Assembly (NCBI GenBank): GCA_963677785.2
Contig: CAXXDH010000003.1
Coordinates: 248,001 to 312,000 of the forward strand
Source of the DNA: G963665495 sp963677785
GTDB lineage: Bacteria > Desulfobacterota > Desulfovibrionia > Desulfovibrionales > Desulfovibrionaceae
Reading direction: 5' to 3'
DNA length: 64,000 nt
Part shown: positions 8,592 through 16,448 of the stretch, one piece after another
How the letters are laid out: the number at the start of each line of letters is the position of its first letter
Position numbering within the stretch: the stretch's first letter is position 1
The notes under the pieces: model-generated
Database searches by the model: none
What the model was told of the DNA's origin: nothing
The model's input: only the letters and a program-made list of their open reading frames with translations
Program-made: the position numbers and the translations under genes

Positions 8592-8897
8592 CTAAAACAG
8601 CGAGTCTCCGCTGACATTGCCCAAGCCGGGGTGAATATCAAAGCGAACCACGCCGACAGGAACATTGACTGCGGCCGCGACACGCGCGGTTCCGGCTGCG
8701 CCGAAACCGCCGCAGAGTTCAATGGCTGCAATACCTTCTTTTTCCACGAGTTCGCGCGCCAGGGTTTCAGCCTGCTCGTAGTTGCCGACCGCAATAGCCA
8801 GCAACTCGACCTGATCGGTACGCACCCAGCTTCTGTGCTTTTCTGGATTTCCTTCCGGAGCAATGAAAATAAATGCGGCTTTGAGTGGTTTGCCCAT
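8592..8897 (-). CDS. DUF6506 family protein
   Basis: A 101-residue soluble protein starting MGKPLKAAFIFIAPEGNPEKH, with a Gly-rich stretch (AIELCGGFGAAGTARVAAAV) that resembles a small Rossmann-like or PRPP-like loop. I recognise it as DUF6506-like; no biochemical function is known to me. The start follows AAGGAGATCAT. It is the last minus-strand gene after acoC-lin0512-acoA-acoB-acoX, separated from acoX by 132 bases containing a perfect 16-bp inverted repeat, so its expression may be uncoupled from the operon. Confidence 0.65.
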   Translation of the reverse strand: MGKPLKAAFIFIAPEGNPEKHRSWVRTDQVELLAIAVGNYEQAETLARELVEKEGIAAIELCGGFGAAGTARVAAAVNVPVGVVRFDIHPGLGNVSGDSLF

Positions 8898-8919
8898 ATG
8901 ATCTCCTTGATCAGTTATT

Positions 8920-8956
8920 AATCAGTGCAGAAAATGTATAATTTTCTGCACTGATT
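8920..8956. promoter_or_regulatory. Perfect 16-bp inverted repeat upstream of DUF6506 gene
   Basis: Arms AATCAGTGCAGAAAAT and ATTTTCTGCACTGATT flank a 5-base centre. It lies 23-59 bases upstream of the DUF6506 start and 74 bases after acoX. It is not GC-rich and has no T-run, so it fits a protein operator at least as well as a terminator. Confidence 0.5.
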
Positions 8957-9029
8957 TATAAAGAAGGCCACGCCATGGGCGGGGCTAGCGATGATCACCA
9001 CAGGAGCGGGTCATTTCCGCTCCTATAAT

Positions 9030-10019
9030 TCAAGATGCCTGGCAGAAAAGGCCTTTTTCTCTGGCCAGAGCCATGGTTTTCCGCACATCAACGACCCACG
9101 GTCCGTTGGTGTTCAGGCGGATGCTTGCGCGGGAGTTGCTGCCGATTTCAACTTCCCGCTCGCCATCGACGGCGACCAGGCCCGGTGAGACGTTGATGGA
9201 AAAAATCTCACCGGGGTGCATATCGGTCACGCTTTTGACCGGAACATCCGCGAACATTCCGGGCGCGATGGCTGCACTTACCGTGGAAGCAGCCGGTGCG
9301 CCCAATTCCATGGCCAGGCCCAAAGGCTCTTCCGCGAGGAGGCTTCGCACTTGCCCTCCGATGGCGGAAAGGCCGATGGAAGAGGCGCTGCAGCGAGTCA
9401 GAAAAAGCTGCGGGACCTTGTCGATATGCCAGACCGCGCGTGAAGCAAGGAATACGTCGTCATACACTGCGGCGTCAACAAGGGCCATATCCGCGACCTC
9501 GTCATCGATCAAGATATCAAACATGCACGAATGAATGCAGCATTGTTCCCGAGGCAGGCGGCCGGCGGCTATGAGGCCGGCGGCGAGTCCTGCCACAGTG
9601 GCTTCACCCATGAAAGGAAAAACGTTGTTGGTTCCTGTGGATAGCGGCATGACGGGGATTGCAACGCTTCCTTTGCAGGCTGCCCGGCTGGTGCCGTCAC
9701 CACCGAGCACTGCCAGGCAACCGACGCCAAGCGCTCCCATGATTTCCGCCGCGGTGGTCGTGTCCGCTTCCGTATTGCGGATAGGCATCTCCACCGGTTC
9801 TACGGGTATGGAAGGAGAAATGGCGTCAAGAGCCCTGGGGACAATGGCATAACCATCAGGCATGTAGAGAATCCGCGATACTCCGGCACGCTCCATCCCC
9901 AGGATCAGGCGCCGTACCATACGCACCTTTTCCTGGTTGTCGAAGACGCTGCCGTGCGCCACAAGACGCCGTATATCCTTGCCGGAGGCGGGGTTTGCCA
10001 GTATGCCTGCGATACTCAC
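9030..10019 (-). CDS. acoX: AcoX-like ATP-NAD kinase family protein
   Basis: About 329 residues from the GTG at 10019 (VSIAGILANPASGKD), chosen because GAGG lies 8 bases upstream; an earlier in-frame start would overlap the terminator hairpin. The diacylglycerol/NAD-kinase signature is visible: GGDGTSRAACKG near residue 105 and PLSTGTNNVFPFMGE. AcoX genes accompany acetoin dehydrogenase genes, but their reaction is not established. It lies 61 bases after acoB across an intrinsic terminator, so read-through would set its level below that of acoAB. Confidence 0.85.
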   Translation of the reverse strand: MSIAGILANPASGKDIRRLVAHGSVFDNQEKVRMVRRLILGMERAGVSRILYMPDGYAIVPRALDAISPSIPVEPVEMPIRNTEADTTTAAEIMGALGVGCLAVLGGDGTSRAACKGSVAIPVMPLSTGTNNVFPFMGEATVAGLAAGLIAAGRLPREQCCIHSCMFDILIDDEVADMALVDAAVYDDVFLASRAVWHIDKVPQLFLTRCSASSIGLSAIGGQVRSLLAEEPLGLAMELGAPAASTVSAAIAPGMFADVPVKSVTDMHPGEIFSINVSPGLVAVDGEREVEIGSNSRASIRLNTNGPWVVDVRKTMALAREKGLFCQAS

Positions 10020-10036
10020 TCGTACGACCTCACTTG

Positions 10037-10071
10037 AAAAAAAAGCGGGGAAACGCAATGCGTTTCCCCGC
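10037..10071 (-). terminator. Intrinsic terminator between acoB and acoX
   Basis: On the minus strand an 11-bp stem GCGGGGAAACG / CGTTTCCCCGC with loop CATTG is followed by eight T. It begins 9 bases after the acoB stop. Because acoX is on the same strand just beyond it, this probably works as an operon-internal attenuator. Confidence 0.88.
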
Positions 10072-10079
10072 ACTGTTAA

Positions 10080-11051
10080 TTATTTAATGCTTTTGACTGC
10101 CTCAATGATGTTGCCCGCATCAGGAATGTAGAACTGTTCCAGGGGCGGGGAGAAAGGCACCGGGCAGAAAGGAGCGCCGACCCGCTTGATGGGGGCGTCC
10201 AGGAAGTCGATGGCTTCTTCGGCAACCATGGCGGCGATTTCAGCGCCCGGACCGGCAAAGGTGACGGCCTCATGGGCGATGACCAGGGAGTTGGTCTTCT
10301 TGACGGATTCCAGAACGGTTTCCTTGTCCAGAGGCAGCAGCGAACGCAGGTCAACGACTTCGGCGTCGATGCCGTCGGCTTTGAGCTTATCGGCGGCTTC
10401 GAGGGCGGTGTGCACCATCAGCGAGGTGGCCACGATGGTGACGTCCTTGCCTTCGCGCTTCACGTCGGCCTTGCCGAGTTCAACGGTGTACAGTTCATCC
10501 GGCACTTCCCCGCTTACACCATAAAGCAGTTTGTGCTCCAGGAAAACAACGGGGTTGTCGTCGCGGATGGCGCTGATCAGCATGCCTTTGGCGTCATAAG
10601 GCGTTGCAGGAATGGCCACTTTGAGGCCGGGGATGTTCATAAACCAGGATTCAAGGCTCTGGGAGTGCTGCGCGGCAGCGCCAATGCCTGCGCCCTGAGG
10701 CATACGCAGGGTCATGGGCACGGTGGCCTTGCCGCCGAACATGAAGCGCATCTTGGCGGCCTGGTTGAACAGCTGATCCATGGAAACGCCGATGAAGTCG
10801 ACGAACATCAACTCGGCCACAGGGCGCAGGCCGCTGGCGGCTGCACCGGCGGCGGCGCCGACAACCACGCTTTCAGAAATGGGCGTATCACGTACGCGCT
10901 CTTCACCAAACTGGTCGAAAAGTCCCTGGGTTACGCCGAAGCAACCGCCGAACTGGCCGACGTCTTCACCGAAAATGAGTACATTTTCGTCACGCTCCAT
11001 TTCCTGCTTCAACGCTTCGTTGAGTGCCTGAAGATATGTTTTCTCGGACAT
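10080..11051 (-). CDS. acoB: TPP-dependent dehydrogenase E1 component, beta subunit
   Basis: A 323-residue E1 beta subunit (MSEKTYLQALNEALKQEM; FGEDVGQFGGCFGVTQGL; RVRDTPISE; LFSHKLLYG-like LEHKLLYG). With acoA it forms the alpha2beta2 thiamine-diphosphate enzyme that decarboxylates a 2-oxoacid or cleaves acetoin and transfers the acyl group to lipoyl-E2. The start follows GGAGAGAATA. It lies 43 bases after acoA. Acetoin is favoured over pyruvate by the company of acoX and an AcoR-type regulator; sequence alone does not settle the substrate. Confidence 0.92.
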   Translation of the reverse strand: MSEKTYLQALNEALKQEMERDENVLIFGEDVGQFGGCFGVTQGLFDQFGEERVRDTPISESVVVGAAAGAAASGLRPVAELMFVDFIGVSMDQLFNQAAKMRFMFGGKATVPMTLRMPQGAGIGAAAQHSQSLESWFMNIPGLKVAIPATPYDAKGMLISAIRDDNPVVFLEHKLLYGVSGEVPDELYTVELGKADVKREGKDVTIVATSLMVHTALEAADKLKADGIDAEVVDLRSLLPLDKETVLESVKKTNSLVIAHEAVTFAGPGAEIAAMVAEEAIDFLDAPIKRVGAPFCPVPFSPPLEQFYIPDAGNIIEAVKSIK

Positions 11052-11094
11052 TATTCTCTCCGTTTATTTATAATTCGTGTGTATTAACGAGATA

Positions 11095-12054
11095 TTACGC
11101 GTACACGTCGTCCATCAATGCGCTGGTTTCAGGCAGCGGGCTTTCCTTGGCGTATGCCACTGCTTCGTCAACTGCTTTGGCAATACCGGCTTTGATGTCC
11201 TCAAGCTCTTTTTCAGTCAGGGTCTTGCTTTCGACGAGTTTTTTCTCAAAACGGGGAATGGGATCCTTGGCCATCCAGGCTTCCAGTTCTTCGGTGCAAC
11301 GGTAGGTGCAAGCGTCGCCTTCGAAGTGACCGCGCCAACGATAGGTCTTGCATTCGATAAGGGAGGGGCCTTCACCCTTGCGAGCGCGTTTCACGGCTTC
11401 GAGTACAGCCTCGTGCACGGCGAGAACGTCGTTGCCGTCCACTACGACGCCGGGCATGTCGTAGGCAGCGGCACGGTCGGCGATATCGGTGATGGCCATG
11501 GATTTGCATTGCGGGCAAGAGATGCCGTATCCGTTATTTTCGTTGACAAAAACCAGAGGCAGTTTCCAGGCGCTGGCCCAGTTCAAGGCTTCCTGAGTGG
11601 TGCCCTGGTTGGATGCGCCGTCTCCGAAGAAGCAGACGGCGACATTGTCCGTCTTTTTATATTGGGCCGCCAGAGCAGCACCCACGGCCAGGGGGCCGCC
11701 GCCGCCCACGATACCGTTGGCGCCCAGGATGCCCAGGTCCATGTCGGCGATGTGCATGGAACCGCCTTTGCCTTTGCAATAACCGGTCGAACGACCGAAA
11801 ATCTCGGCCATCATCAGCTTCAGGTCGCCGCCTTTGGCCAGCAGGTGGCCATGGCCGCGGTGCGTGCTGGTGATGGCGTCGCTGTCGTTGAGAGCGGCGC
11901 AGACGCCGGTGGCGACTGCTTCTTCACCGAGATAAAGGTGCACAAAGCCCGGAATCTCGCCCGCGGCGAAGAATTCCTGCAGCTTCAGCTCGAACATCCG
12001 GATCTTGTTCATGGTTTCGTACATATGAACCAATGTCTTCTTGCTAAAAGCCAT
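11095..12054 (-). CDS. acoA: TPP-dependent dehydrogenase E1 component, alpha subunit
   Basis: A 319-residue E1 alpha subunit. The thiamine-diphosphate motif GDGASNQGTTQEALNWAS followed by NEN is near residues 165-190, with HRGHGHLLAKG and GRSTGYCKGKGGSMHIAD before it, which are diagnostic for the family. The length is that of the short AcoA/PdhA group. The start follows GAGGAGAGACGACA. It is 18 bases downstream of the Lin0512-family gene and 43 bases upstream of acoB. Confidence 0.93.
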   Translation of the reverse strand: MAFSKKTLVHMYETMNKIRMFELKLQEFFAAGEIPGFVHLYLGEEAVATGVCAALNDSDAITSTHRGHGHLLAKGGDLKLMMAEIFGRSTGYCKGKGGSMHIADMDLGILGANGIVGGGGPLAVGAALAAQYKKTDNVAVCFFGDGASNQGTTQEALNWASAWKLPLVFVNENNGYGISCPQCKSMAITDIADRAAAYDMPGVVVDGNDVLAVHEAVLEAVKRARKGEGPSLIECKTYRWRGHFEGDACTYRCTEELEAWMAKDPIPRFEKKLVESKTLTEKELEDIKAGIAKAVDEAVAYAKESPLPETSALMDDVYA

Positions 12055-12072
12055 TGTCGTCTCTCCTCTGGT

Positions 12073-12501
12073 TTAATCGGCCCTGGCGGCGCACCCGCAG
12101 GCCGGTTTGTCCGATTGCTTTGTCCCATCAACTGAGATGTCCGTTTCGATTGAAACGGTAAGGGCTGCACAAGCAACGACTATGTCGCTTACTCCCGGGG
12201 CGAAACAAGGTACTTCAATCCCGGCCACGCGCATACCGCCTTTGGCCAGGGTCAACGAGGTGTTGCCGATGGGAATGCAGGCAAGCACCGCATCCCTGTC
12301 CACCGCATCCGGGTCAGGTACGGCCACATCAGCATGCACATAAACGCCCTGGAACTGGTCTCTTCCGCAGATTTCCACTATGCCGCACAGACATATCCGG
12401 GATACGGCGTCTTTGACCGCACGCACTGCAGCTTTGGTCATGTCCTCACCATGCAGGTCGGCGGCATAGCCAAGCTCGATGGCAAACCGTTTACGTGACA
12501 T
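12073..12501 (-). CDS. Lin0512 family protein
   Basis: A 142-residue protein beginning MSRKRFAIELGYAADLHGED, with TKAAVRAVKDAVSRICLCGI; I recognise the Lin0512 (TIGR02058-type) family. The C-terminal tail ends CGCAARAD, adding a Cys-x-Cys pair. No reaction is known to me. The start follows AAGGAGCGTTC, 9 bases after the acoC stop. Its position between E2 and E1 genes suggests a dedicated accessory role in this complex, perhaps assembly or substrate handling. Confidence 0.7.
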   Translation of the reverse strand: MSRKRFAIELGYAADLHGEDMTKAAVRAVKDAVSRICLCGIVEICGRDQFQGVYVHADVAVPDPDAVDRDAVLACIPIGNTSLTLAKGGMRVAGIEVPCFAPGVSDIVVACAALTVSIETDISVDGTKQSDKPACGCAARAD

Positions 12502-12510
12502 GAACGCTCC

Positions 12511-13848
12511 TTAAGCGATCATCAGGGCAGGGTTTTCCAGCATGTCTCCCAGCTCGCGCAGGAAAGCCATGGCCGGACCGCCGTCCGTGGGCATGTGGTT
12601 GAATGTCAGGGACAGTGTCATCATCTGGCGGATGCATATCTCGCCGTCTTTGACCCCGGGCTTTTCCACCACGCGGCCGACACCCAGAATGCCGGTTTCC
12701 GGCGGATTCAGAATGGGGGTGAAGCCGTCAACGCCCATCATGCTCACGTTGCTGATGGTAAAGGTGCCGCCGGAGAGCTCGTCCATATCCAGGCCACCCT
12801 TGCGCGCGCGTTTGGCAACGTCGCGGACTTTGGTTTTGAGCTCTTCCAGGGTGTAGGTGTCCGCATTTTTTACTTTGGGAACGATCAGACCGTTGGACAA
12901 CGAAACAGCGATACCGAGGTTCACGTACGGATGCAGGTGAATGCCGTCGTCCTGCAGCGTGGAATTCATGACCGGATGCTTTTTCAATGCCCGGCAGACC
13001 GCGTATGATATAATATCATTATAGGACAGGCGGTATTCCGGATCACGTTTGTTGCGGTCCAGCAGCGTCTTGCGCAGGGCAACCATTTCGGTCACATCCA
13101 GCTCCACGAACACGGTAAGCTGAGCGGCACTGTCCAGGCTGGCTTTCATGTTGTCGGCAATGATCTTGCGGATGCCTTCCATGGGCACGATGGTGTCCTG
13201 AGGAGCAGCAGCCCCCGCGGCCGCAGGCGCCTTGGGCGCTGCAGGATTCATGGCCCGCAGGATGTCGGCCTTGGTAATCTTGCCGCCCTCGCCCGTGCCC
13301 GTGATCTGTGTCAGGTCAATGCCCTTCTGGCGGGCAAAAGCAACTGCTTTGGGGCTGGCGTTGACGCCGGGCATTTCCTCGGAAGCCTTCTGGACGTCCG
13401 TCTTGGTTATCTTGCCGCCGGGGCCCGTACCGGTCACCGTGGACAAGTCGATACCAAGTTCTTTGGCCAGCTTGCGCGCGGCAGGCATGGCGGGAACGAA
13501 TTCACCGCTGGCCGCAGCGGCAGGAGCTGCGGCTGCCGCGGGTGCGTCGCCGGCGGATTCGGCGGCGGCAGGAGCTGCGGCCCCGCCGTCGACCTTATCG
13601 GGAGTTTCTCCCGGAGCGGCGATGACGCCCAGAACGGCCTGAACGGCTGCCACTTCGCCTTCCTTTACGACGATTTGCGCCAAGACACCGCTGGCGGGAG
13701 CCTCGACAGAGTTAGTGATTTTGTCAGTTTCCACTTCAAATAGTGGTTCGCCAGCCTCGACCGAGTCGCCTTCGCTTTTCAGCCAGCGGACGACTTTACC
13801 TTCTTTCATTGTCAGGCCCCATTTGGGCATGATCACTTGTTGAGCCAT
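12511..13848 (-). CDS. acoC: Dihydrolipoamide acyltransferase (E2) with two subunit-binding domains
   Basis: A 445-residue E2. One lipoyl domain (residues 1-76; acceptor lysine K43 in VETDKITNSVEA) is followed by an Ala/Pro linker. Then come two peripheral subunit-binding domains in tandem (about 118-153, ARKLAKELGIDLSTVTGTG; and 164-199, AVAFARQKGIDLTQITGTG), and the catalytic domain from about 215. The active-site motif reads FNHMPTDGG with H418 and D422, so His and Asp are kept but the usual Arg after His is replaced. It is the first gene of the minus-strand operon and has AGGAGGATAGGTT before ATG. Transcription likely starts from the sigma-54 promoter at 13899-13914. Confidence 0.93.
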   Translation of the reverse strand: MAQQVIMPKWGLTMKEGKVVRWLKSEGDSVEAGEPLFEVETDKITNSVEAPASGVLAQIVVKEGEVAAVQAVLGVIAAPGETPDKVDGGAAAPAAAESAGDAPAAAAAPAAAASGEFVPAMPAARKLAKELGIDLSTVTGTGPGGKITKTDVQKASEEMPGVNASPKAVAFARQKGIDLTQITGTGEGGKITKADILRAMNPAAPKAPAAAGAAAPQDTIVPMEGIRKIIADNMKASLDSAAQLTVFVELDVTEMVALRKTLLDRNKRDPEYRLSYNDIISYAVCRALKKHPVMNSTLQDDGIHLHPYVNLGIAVSLSNGLIVPKVKNADTYTLEELKTKVRDVAKRARKGGLDMDELSGGTFTISNVSMMGVDGFTPILNPPETGILGVGRVVEKPGVKDGEICIRQMMTLSLTFNHMPTDGGPAMAFLRELGDMLENPALMIA

Positions 13849-13898
13849 AACCTATCCTCCTGAGTGGTTCCGTATGAACACGTATGAAACCGCTAATT

Positions 13899-13914
13899 TG
13901 CAACGCTGGTGCCA
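13899..13914 (-). promoter_or_regulatory. Sigma-54 (-24/-12) promoter of the aco operon
   Basis: On the minus strand TGGCACCAGCGTTGCA matches the sigma-54 consensus TGGCAC-N5-TTGCA exactly. It lies 51 bases upstream of the acoC ATG. The divergent gene encodes a sigma-54 activator with GAFTGA. Confidence 0.9.
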
Positions 13915-13976
13915 AGCCATATTTCATCTTTATTTCAGCATGTTAGACGTAAGAACCCCAACATATGGCTCTGATT

Positions 13977-13995
13977 GTGTTCGAGGGTGGAACAA
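13977..13995. promoter_or_regulatory. Putative AcoR upstream activating site 1
   Basis: Inverted repeat GTGTTC-N7-GAACAA, the near twin of the site at 14081. It is about 63 bases upstream of the -24 element, a normal distance for a sigma-54 enhancer. Confidence 0.6.
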
Positions 13996-14080
13996 ATGGA
14001 AGCCTGAATGTGAAAATACTGTTTCAATTTCGCTATCTCACTGATATAATATTGATTAATGACTCTACTTTTCAGCATAC

Positions 14081-14099
14081 GTGTTCAAAATCCGAACAC
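14081..14099. promoter_or_regulatory. Putative AcoR upstream activating site 2
   Basis: Perfect inverted repeat GTGTTC-N7-GAACAC. Its centre is 104 bases from that of site 1, about ten helical turns, so both sites face the same side of the DNA. It also lies 76-94 bases before the acoR start and could give autoregulation. Confidence 0.65.
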
Positions 14100-14174
14100 T
14101 TGACAGAAAGAATACAGATGGGTCAAAGGATACTTGAGGATAAATCCGTTGCGTGTAGTTCATGGAGGTTGAAA

Positions 14175-16250
14175 ATGCATTTGCTCCTAAGAAATAACGA
14201 TGGATTCAAAATTAGCCGGGATGCAGTACAACAGCAGGAAGTGATCGGCCCGGAGGATTCTCTTTTCCATCCACGAGACCAACGTAAAACGCTGGTGGAT
14301 TATTCACGCTGGAAAAAATTCGTGGACGGGCGAGATGTGGCCCTCAGGGGACTGGACAAAAACATCGTCAGATCCTGGCGCAGATGCCAGGATATGGCCG
14401 TTGATCCGGGTCCGCGCAGCTGTTGGGACTTCACACCCATGGATCAGCTCGAACCTTTCACCTCGACGCTCACAAGGATCAGCGGCGACATTGTAACTAC
14501 CGCCTACAATGCCATCAAAGGGAAAAAGCTGCTGCTCACCATCTCCAACGCCGATGCCAAACTGGCCCATACCTGCGGTGACCTCGACGTTCTGCTGCTT
14601 GCCGACAAGCTGAATTTCGGTCCGGGAGCCAACTGGGCAGAAAAAAGCGTCGGGACCAACGCCATAGGCGTGGCCCTTGTCACCGGCCGCCCCATGCAGG
14701 TTTTTGGAGAAGAACACTTTTGCCGCAGCCACCACAAATGGAGCTGCACCGCGGCGCCCATTTTCGACCCCCGTGGAAACATCTGGGGCTGCTTCGACAT
14801 CTCGGGCCCGAAAGAATCGGATCACTCCAACTGCCTCAGACTCGCACTGCAGGCCGCCAGGGCTTTGGAACAGCAGCTGTGCCGGCTGTATTGCTCCGAA
14901 CTCGAAGGACAGATGGGCTCGCTTTTTTCATCAATGTTCAACTCCGTCATGACCGGCATCCTTTCCGTGGACATCTCCGGAAAAATTTCCAGTGCCAACA
15001 GCGCGGCGGAAGCATTGCTGAATTGTTCCAACGGCATGCTGCGGGGGCGCAAAGCGGATGATTTTTTTGATTACAGCAAGTTTCTGGCCCATACGGACAT
15101 GGCGTCCGTACAAGGTCCGGTCACCATCAATTGTCTGACGGACCCCAAACTATGCGTCCGCGCCATGCCGGTATTCAGCGTCAATGGAACCATGATTGAC
15201 TCCATTGTCACGGTGAGTGAAATGCAGCGCTATTGCCAATACGCCGTTTCCTCCCAATCCGACGTCCAAAGCCAGGCTTCGGAGCCCGCCCCCCCCAAAG
15301 GATTCAACCACATTATTCACGGCAGCAAAATCATGCGCCAGGCCATCCGCCAAGCCGCCAACGCAGCCAGAACGCCTTCCACCATCCTGCTGGCTGGAGA
15401 ATCCGGCACCGGTAAGGAATTGTTTGCCAAAGGCCTTCACCAGGCAAGTCCGCGAAACCAGAGACCCTTCATTGCCGTCAACTGCGGCGCGTTTTCCGAG
15501 GAACTCGTTCAGAGCGAACTGTTCGGTTATTGTGAAGGCGCCTTCACCGGCGCCATGAAGCGCGGACGGGTGGGAAAATTCCAAAAAGCCGACAAAGGCG
15601 TGCTGTTTCTCGATGAAATCTCGGAGATGCCCCTGTCGCAGCAGGTCAATCTGCTACGCGCGCTGGAAGAACGCGCCATTGTCCCGGTCGGAGGCACCAC
15701 GCCCAGGCCGGTGGATGTGAAGATCATCGCCGCCACCAACAAAAACCTCCAGGAACTGGTCAGGCAGGGACGCTTCCGTAAAGATCTCTTCTACCGCCTG
15801 CATGTGGTGGTCATCAACATTCCGGCACTGCGGGAACGCGGCAACGACGTCATTTTGCTTGCAAAATACCATCTGAACCGCCTGTGCTCCGAATTCGGCA
15901 TCCCCTGCGAAGGAATGGACCCCGACGCCGAATCCATTCTCCAGGCCCATGACTGGCCCGGAAATGTTCGCGAATTGGTCAATTGTCTGGAATACGCCGT
16001 CAACAACCTCACCGGCAAATGGCTCCAGGCCCAGCATCTGCCGCCTTATATCCTGGACTCCATGGAAGGCGAGGTGTCGGACTGCAAAGACAAACTGGCA
16101 AACGGATTTGAACTCAAAAGGCGTGAAGAGGAGGCCATCCGCGAAGCATTGGACTTCCACCAGAAAAACATCAGTAAAACGGCCAAGGCGCTGGGCATCG
16201 GACGCAATACCCTGTACGCAAAAATGGAACGCTATCACATTCAGATTTGA
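14175..16250 (+). CDS. acoR: Sigma-54-dependent activator, AcoR type
   Basis: 691 residues from the ATG at 14175, chosen because GGAGG lies 6 bases upstream; the frame is open further upstream without good start signals. The N-terminal half holds a GAF-like sensor (ANWAEKSVGTNAIGVALVTG and HHKWSCTAAPI), then a PAS-like segment (FNSVMTGILSVDISGKI). The AAA+ domain has Walker A GESGTGKE, GAFTGA for sigma-54 contact, and Walker B GVLFLDEISEMP. A Fis-type helix-turn-helix ends the protein (ISKTAKALGIGRNTLYAKM). It diverges from acoC, whose promoter is sigma-54 type, so it is the likely activator of that operon in response to acetoin or a related ligand. Confidence 0.93.
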   Translation: MHLLLRNNDGFKISRDAVQQQEVIGPEDSLFHPRDQRKTLVDYSRWKKFVDGRDVALRGLDKNIVRSWRRCQDMAVDPGPRSCWDFTPMDQLEPFTSTLTRISGDIVTTAYNAIKGKKLLLTISNADAKLAHTCGDLDVLLLADKLNFGPGANWAEKSVGTNAIGVALVTGRPMQVFGEEHFCRSHHKWSCTAAPIFDPRGNIWGCFDISGPKESDHSNCLRLALQAARALEQQLCRLYCSELEGQMGSLFSSMFNSVMTGILSVDISGKISSANSAAEALLNCSNGMLRGRKADDFFDYSKFLAHTDMASVQGPVTINCLTDPKLCVRAMPVFSVNGTMIDSIVTVSEMQRYCQYAVSSQSDVQSQASEPAPPKGFNHIIHGSKIMRQAIRQAANAARTPSTILLAGESGTGKELFAKGLHQASPRNQRPFIAVNCGAFSEELVQSELFGYCEGAFTGAMKRGRVGKFQKADKGVLFLDEISEMPLSQQVNLLRALEERAIVPVGGTTPRPVDVKIIAATNKNLQELVRQGRFRKDLFYRLHVVVINIPALRERGNDVILLAKYHLNRLCSEFGIPCEGMDPDAESILQAHDWPGNVRELVNCLEYAVNNLTGKWLQAQHLPPYILDSMEGEVSDCKDKLANGFELKRREEEAIREALDFHQKNISKTAKALGIGRNTLYAKMERYHIQI

Positions 16251-16389
16251 CGCCGCACCCAGGCACCGCCGACATGGCTGTACGCGCGGCCTTGCGTTCG
16301 CAACGTCCTGTCGGCAGTGCGCCGCCGTTTATCCGTACCTTGAAAACAAGCCATACGCTGTCTTTTCCTGAAGGAGTATACTTTGTTCC

Positions 16390-16412
16390 AGGGGCCCCGT
16401 ACCGGGGCCCCT
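16390..16412. terminator. Hairpin between acoR and the phage module
   Basis: A perfect 10-bp stem AGGGGCCCCG / CGGGGCCCCT with loop TAC. It lies between the converging ends of acoR and the last phage-module gene. No long T-run is present on either strand, so termination strength is uncertain. Confidence 0.5.
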
Positions 16413-16448
16413 TCACATGCCGCCCATCTCCGTGTTTCCTGCTCCGGT

